From contig UQSK01000039.1 in NCBI GenBank assembly GCA_900543605.1, positions 1-16,634 on the forward strand: DNA of 16,634 bases, in the 5' to 3' direction. The notes under the pieces were generated by a model. The model was not told the origin of the DNA. It saw only the letters and a program-made list of their open reading frames with translations, and made no database searches. The first letter of the stretch is position 1. Every line of letters begins with the position of its first letter. Positions 14,004-16,634 of the stretch are shown in pieces. This DNA is from an uncultured Collinsella sp. GTDB lineage: Bacteria; Actinomycetota; Coriobacteriia; Coriobacteriales; Coriobacteriaceae. The translations under genes were made by a program, and so were the position numbers.

Positions 14004-14009
14004 TATACT
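14004..14009 (+). promoter_or_regulatory. Candidate -10 of the OPT transporter gene
   Basis: TATACT lies on the plus strand, predicting a start near 14016 and a leader of about 104 nt. There is no good -35 at the usual distance; the dyad at 13976-13993 occupies that place. The leader can form an imperfect stem (CGTATCCG near 14067 with CGGATATACG near 14096) just before the ribosome site. Confidence 0.4.
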
Positions 14010-14119
14010 GGTGCGCGGTCGTTTGCGAGCTCACGCGGCGGCCCTTGGTAACCCGACTTCCCGCGCCGTATCCGTAGCGGCGCTCCCGGGGGAAGCGGAT
14101 ATACGCAAAGGAGTTCTAT

Positions 14120-15823
14120 ATGAGCAATCCCTCGAACCGCGCTTCGATGCGCGGGCAACTCACGCTGCGCGGCGTCGTCATCGGCGTCCTTGGCTGCGTG
14201 ATTATCACGGCAAGCTCGGCCTACACCGCCCTCAAGATGGGCGCACTCCCCTGGCCGATCGTCTTCGCTGCCGTCATCTCGCTGTTCTTCCTTAAACTCA
14301 TGGGCAACGCCAGTCTCAACGAGGCAAACGTCACCCACACCATCATGTCCGCGGGCGCCATGGTCGCCGGCGGCTTGGCGTTTACCATCCCGGGCGCCTG
14401 GATGCTGGGCTATGCCGACCAGATCAGCTGGCTCGACATGTTTATCGTGGCGCTCGCCGGCACCATCCTGGGCCTGCTGGCCACGGCGCTCATCCACCGT
14501 CACTTTATCGTAGACGCCGCGCTTGAGTTCCCCACTGGCAACGCCGCAGCTCAGACCCTGCGCGCAACCGAGGCCGGTGGCAAAACCGGCAAGCAGCTCT
14601 TTGGTTCCATGGCCATCGCCGGCATCTATAGCGTGCTGCGCGACGCCCTGGGCGTGGTGCCCAGCATGCTATGCACGCTCAACATCCCCGGCGTGACCTT
14701 TGGTATCTACAACTCGCCCATGCTGCTCTCCGTCGGCTTCCTCGTGGGCTTCGCCCCGGTCGCTTTCTGGTTTGCCGGCGCCCTGCTGGGCAACTTTGGC
14801 ATCATCGTGGGCGGCACCGCTGCCGGTCTGTTCGACGTTGTGACTGCGCAGGGCATTGTTAAGTCCCTGGGTATGGGCCTCATGATGGGCTTTGGCATCG
14901 CCGTCGTCCTCAAGGACATCCTGCCGCAGGTCGCCGGTATCGTCCGCGGTCTTGCCGCCGACAGCTCCACCGACACCGACGAGCAGTCGCTCATCTCGGG
15001 CTCCCTTAAGCTCGACGCCGGCATCATCGGCCTGGGCGCTGCCGCCATCGCCGTGATCGTCGCCATCGTGCTTGACCTTGGTCCCGTTCCGGCCGTCATC
15101 GTGACACTGTTCACCTTTGTCACCACCATCATGAGCGCACAGAGCTGCGGCCAGACGGGCATCGACCCCATGGAGATCTTCGGCCTCATCGTCATGCTCA
15201 TCGTGGCTGCCTTCGCTCAGATCGCTCAGGTCAAGTTGTTCTTTATCGCCGGCATCGTAGCCGTGGCGTGCGGCCTTGCGGGCGACGTCATGAACGACTT
15301 TAAGGCCGGCGCCGTGCTGGGCACCAACCCGCGTGCGCAGTGGATCGGCCAAGCCATCGGCGGCATCGTGGGCGCCCTGGTCGCCGCAGCCGTCATGGTC
15401 GCGCTCGTCACCGCCTATGGCCCGGACGCCTTTGGCCCCGACAAGAGCTTTGTTGCCGCGCAGGCAAGCGTTGTCGCCACCATGGTCTCGGGCATTCCGA
15501 GCGTGCCGTGGTTCGTTGGCGGCTTTATCGCCGGCATCGTCATGTACTGGCTCGGCATTCCGGCCATGATGATCGGCCTGGGCGTGTACCTGCCGTTCTA
15601 CATGTCACTCACGGCATTCCTGGGCTCCTGCGTTAAGCTCGCCTACGACAAGTGGTCCGCCCACCGCGACGCCACCGCTGGTCTTTCTGACGACGAGAGG
15701 GCTGCCAAGGACGCCGCCTTCCAGGAGCAGGGCCTGGTTGTCGCCAGCGGCCTGCTCGGCGGCGAGTCCATCGTCGGCGTTATCTTGGCGTTTGTCTCCG
15801 TGGGCTTAAGCCTGCTGGGCTAA
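14120..15823 (+). CDS. OPT family oligopeptide transporter
   Basis: This 567-aa protein has membrane segments along its whole length (about 14-16) and belongs to the oligopeptide transporter (OPT) family, secondary importers of small peptides or metal-chelate compounds. The hallmark NEANVTHTIMSAG (67-79) is present, along with SAYTALKMG near the first segments, EFPTGNAAAQTLRA, and TSAQ/G-rich helices later. Bacterial members are usually 550-680 aa, so it is complete. The exact substrate cannot be told; bacterial OPTs are poorly characterised. The ATG at 14120 has AAAGGAG 6 nt upstream. It stands alone, divergent from coaX, and ends at a strong terminator. Confidence 0.93.
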   Translation: MSNPSNRASMRGQLTLRGVVIGVLGCVIITASSAYTALKMGALPWPIVFAAVISLFFLKLMGNASLNEANVTHTIMSAGAMVAGGLAFTIPGAWMLGYADQISWLDMFIVALAGTILGLLATALIHRHFIVDAALEFPTGNAAAQTLRATEAGGKTGKQLFGSMAIAGIYSVLRDALGVVPSMLCTLNIPGVTFGIYNSPMLLSVGFLVGFAPVAFWFAGALLGNFGIIVGGTAAGLFDVVTAQGIVKSLGMGLMMGFGIAVVLKDILPQVAGIVRGLAADSSTDTDEQSLISGSLKLDAGIIGLGAAAIAVIVAIVLDLGPVPAVIVTLFTFVTTIMSAQSCGQTGIDPMEIFGLIVMLIVAAFAQIAQVKLFFIAGIVAVACGLAGDVMNDFKAGAVLGTNPRAQWIGQAIGGIVGALVAAAVMVALVTAYGPDAFGPDKSFVAAQASVVATMVSGIPSVPWFVGGFIAGIVMYWLGIPAMMIGLGVYLPFYMSLTAFLGSCVKLAYDKWSAHRDATAGLSDDERAAKDAAFQEQGLVVASGLLGGESIVGVILAFVSVGLSLLG

Positions 15824-15864
15824 GCTGAGCAGCTGCTCGACAGCAACCATATTGCCTACGGCCT

Positions 15865-15905
15865 GCCCGGTCGGTAGCTTTCCAGGCTACCGACCGGGCT
15901 TTTTG
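15865..15905 (+). terminator. Rho-independent terminator of the OPT transporter gene
   Basis: A perfect 14-bp stem (15865-15878 with 15886-15899) closes a 7-nt loop and is followed by TTTTT (15900-15904), 41 bp after the stop codon. Confidence 0.92.
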
Positions 15906-15908
15906 ATA

Positions 15909-15957
15909 TCGAAACAAAGAAAGGCCGGCGCGCTGCGTTTAACAGCGCGCCGGCCTT
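15909..15957 (-). terminator. Rho-independent terminator of the surface protein gene
   Basis: A perfect 15-bp stem (15921-15935 with 15943-15957) with a 7-nt loop is followed on the minus strand by TTCTTTGTTTC. It lies 67 bp after the stop codon of the sortase-anchored protein gene, back to back with the OPT terminator. Confidence 0.88.
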
Positions 15958-16024
15958 ATCGGTTAAGCTATCGAAGCGTTCCTGCTATGAACCGAAGTTC
16001 GTTGCAGAATCTACGCTCGAAACG

Positions 16025-16634
16025 CTACATCTGCTTGCGACGACGATCGCTCAGCGTCACACCAGCGGCCACGAGGGTGATACCGCCGATGACGAACACC
16101 TCGCCCGCAAGAGCGGAGTCATCACCGGTCTGGGCAAGTGCTCCCGACGTGGTCTGCTTCTTGGCAGCAGACGCCTTTGCGGCGGCCTGCGTAACCTGGG
16201 GCTTGGCCTGAGGCTTGGCCTGCGGCTCAGCCTTGGGATGATACTTGTCGTACTCGGCCTGAGCGGCAGCCAAGGCATCCTTGGCATCGCCAAGCTCGGC
16301 AAGCGCGGCGGCATAGGCGTCGTTGGCATCGGACAGCTTGGCATCGGCATCGCTCAGAGCAGCCTTGAGACCAGCGGCGGCATCGACGGCAGCCTTATAG
16401 CGAGCGTAGGCGGCGTTCAGCTTGACCAGCTTATCGTTGCCCGTCGTGCCCGCGGCAAGAGAGGCCTTGTGGTCGACAGCCTCAAGATCGGCCTTGAGTG
16501 CCTCATCGCTGGCGAGCTCGGCCTTGGCCTTGAAGATATCGAGGTTCGCATCGGCGACGGCTTCGTTGGCGGCCTCGAGCTGCTTCTGGGCATCGGCGAC
16601 ACCGGCGACGGCAGCGTCATAGGCGACCTTGGCG
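16025..16634 (-). CDS. C-terminal part of a sortase-anchored surface protein (LAQTG signal); gene runs off the right edge
   Basis: The last 202 residues of a longer protein are visible; the start lies beyond 16634. From the N side there is an Ala/Asp/Lys-rich, probably coiled-coil region with repeated short units such as SDADAKLSDANDAYAAA, then a Pro/Lys/Gln spacer (PQAKPQAKPQ) suited to crossing the wall. Next comes the sorting signal LAQTG (16138-16124), a hydrophobic segment (about VFVIGGITLVAAGVTL) and a basic tail DRRRKQM. This is a classic cell-wall anchor, with LAxTG in place of LPxTG. Its partner or adhesin function cannot be judged without the N-terminal part. The apparent internal start at 16273 is a TTG within the reading frame and not a real start. 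Confidence 0.85.
   Translation of the reverse strand, partial: AKVAYDAAVAGVADAQKQLEAANEAVADANLDIFKAKAELASDEALKADLEAVDHKASLAAGTTGNDKLVKLNAAYARYKAAVDAAAGLKAALSDADAKLSDANDAYAAALAELGDAKDALAAAQAEYDKYHPKAEPQAKPQAKPQVTQAAAKASAAKKQTTSGALAQTGDDSALAGEVFVIGGITLVAAGVTLSDRRRKQM

Noticed and set aside
15827..15838. 12-bp palindrome GAGCAGCTGCTC just after the OPT stop codon
   Set aside because: It is short and lies directly before a strong terminator; no separate role can be supported.
1..16634. CRISPR array, toxin-antitoxin, restriction, phage-defence or mobile-element genes
   Set aside because: I searched for regular direct repeats, transposase or integrase motifs and defence domains and saw none; the gene set is chromosomal housekeeping and envelope functions.

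Overview
The window is a compact stretch of a high-GC bacterial chromosome. Features that point to the Coriobacteriia (Actinomycetota), probably Collinsella or a close relative, are strong GC bias at third codon positions, AGGAGG-type ribosome sites, several GTG starts, a type III pantothenate kinase, a DUF6020-type polytopic protein beside lgt, a LAxTG-type wall anchor and an amaP-DUF2273-asp23 operon. The lineage is an inference from gene content and style, not a database result. I see no rRNA, tRNA, CRISPR array, transposase, integrase or phage gene.

Layout from left to right: 1-202 holds the terminator of an unseen upstream gene and the terminator of the first gene. At 203-3472 a YtcJ-type amidohydrolase (-) and an M20D peptidase/amidohydrolase (+) diverge from a shared intergenic region; both are predicted metal-dependent hydrolases of amide-type bonds. 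A strong bidirectional hairpin separates them from a minus-strand block. In transcription order (right to left) that block holds coaX, a dCMP deaminase, a NifU-domain Fe-S protein, lgt, a 727-aa DUF6020 membrane protein, yebC, the amaP-DUF2273-asp23 envelope-stress operon, a YitT/DUF2179 membrane protein, and a zinc-ribbon DUF4013 membrane protein. At 13.9-14.1 kb coaX diverges from a plus-strand OPT-family peptide transporter. The right edge cuts through a minus-strand surface protein, leaving its coiled-coil part, proline-rich spacer, LAQTG sorting signal and membrane anchor.

Most of the window is housekeeping: cofactor and nucleotide synthesis, Fe-S delivery, lipoprotein modification, translation or regulation by YebC, and envelope maintenance. 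Only the amaP operon (8-bp overlap between its first two genes) shows tight coupling; most other genes are single units closed by their own hairpins. Peptide uptake (OPT) and the two hydrolases fit a peptide-scavenging gut anaerobe.

The most unusual signal is a family of short hairpins directly 3' of minus-strand genes. Each has a different stem but nearly the same 13-nt loop, with consensus NNN(G/A)CC(C/T)GTCCC(C/T). They look like REP-type palindromes. I did not find a convincing new multi-gene system; the best candidates for follow-up are this repeat family, the DUF6020 protein and the dyad between coaX and the OPT gene.
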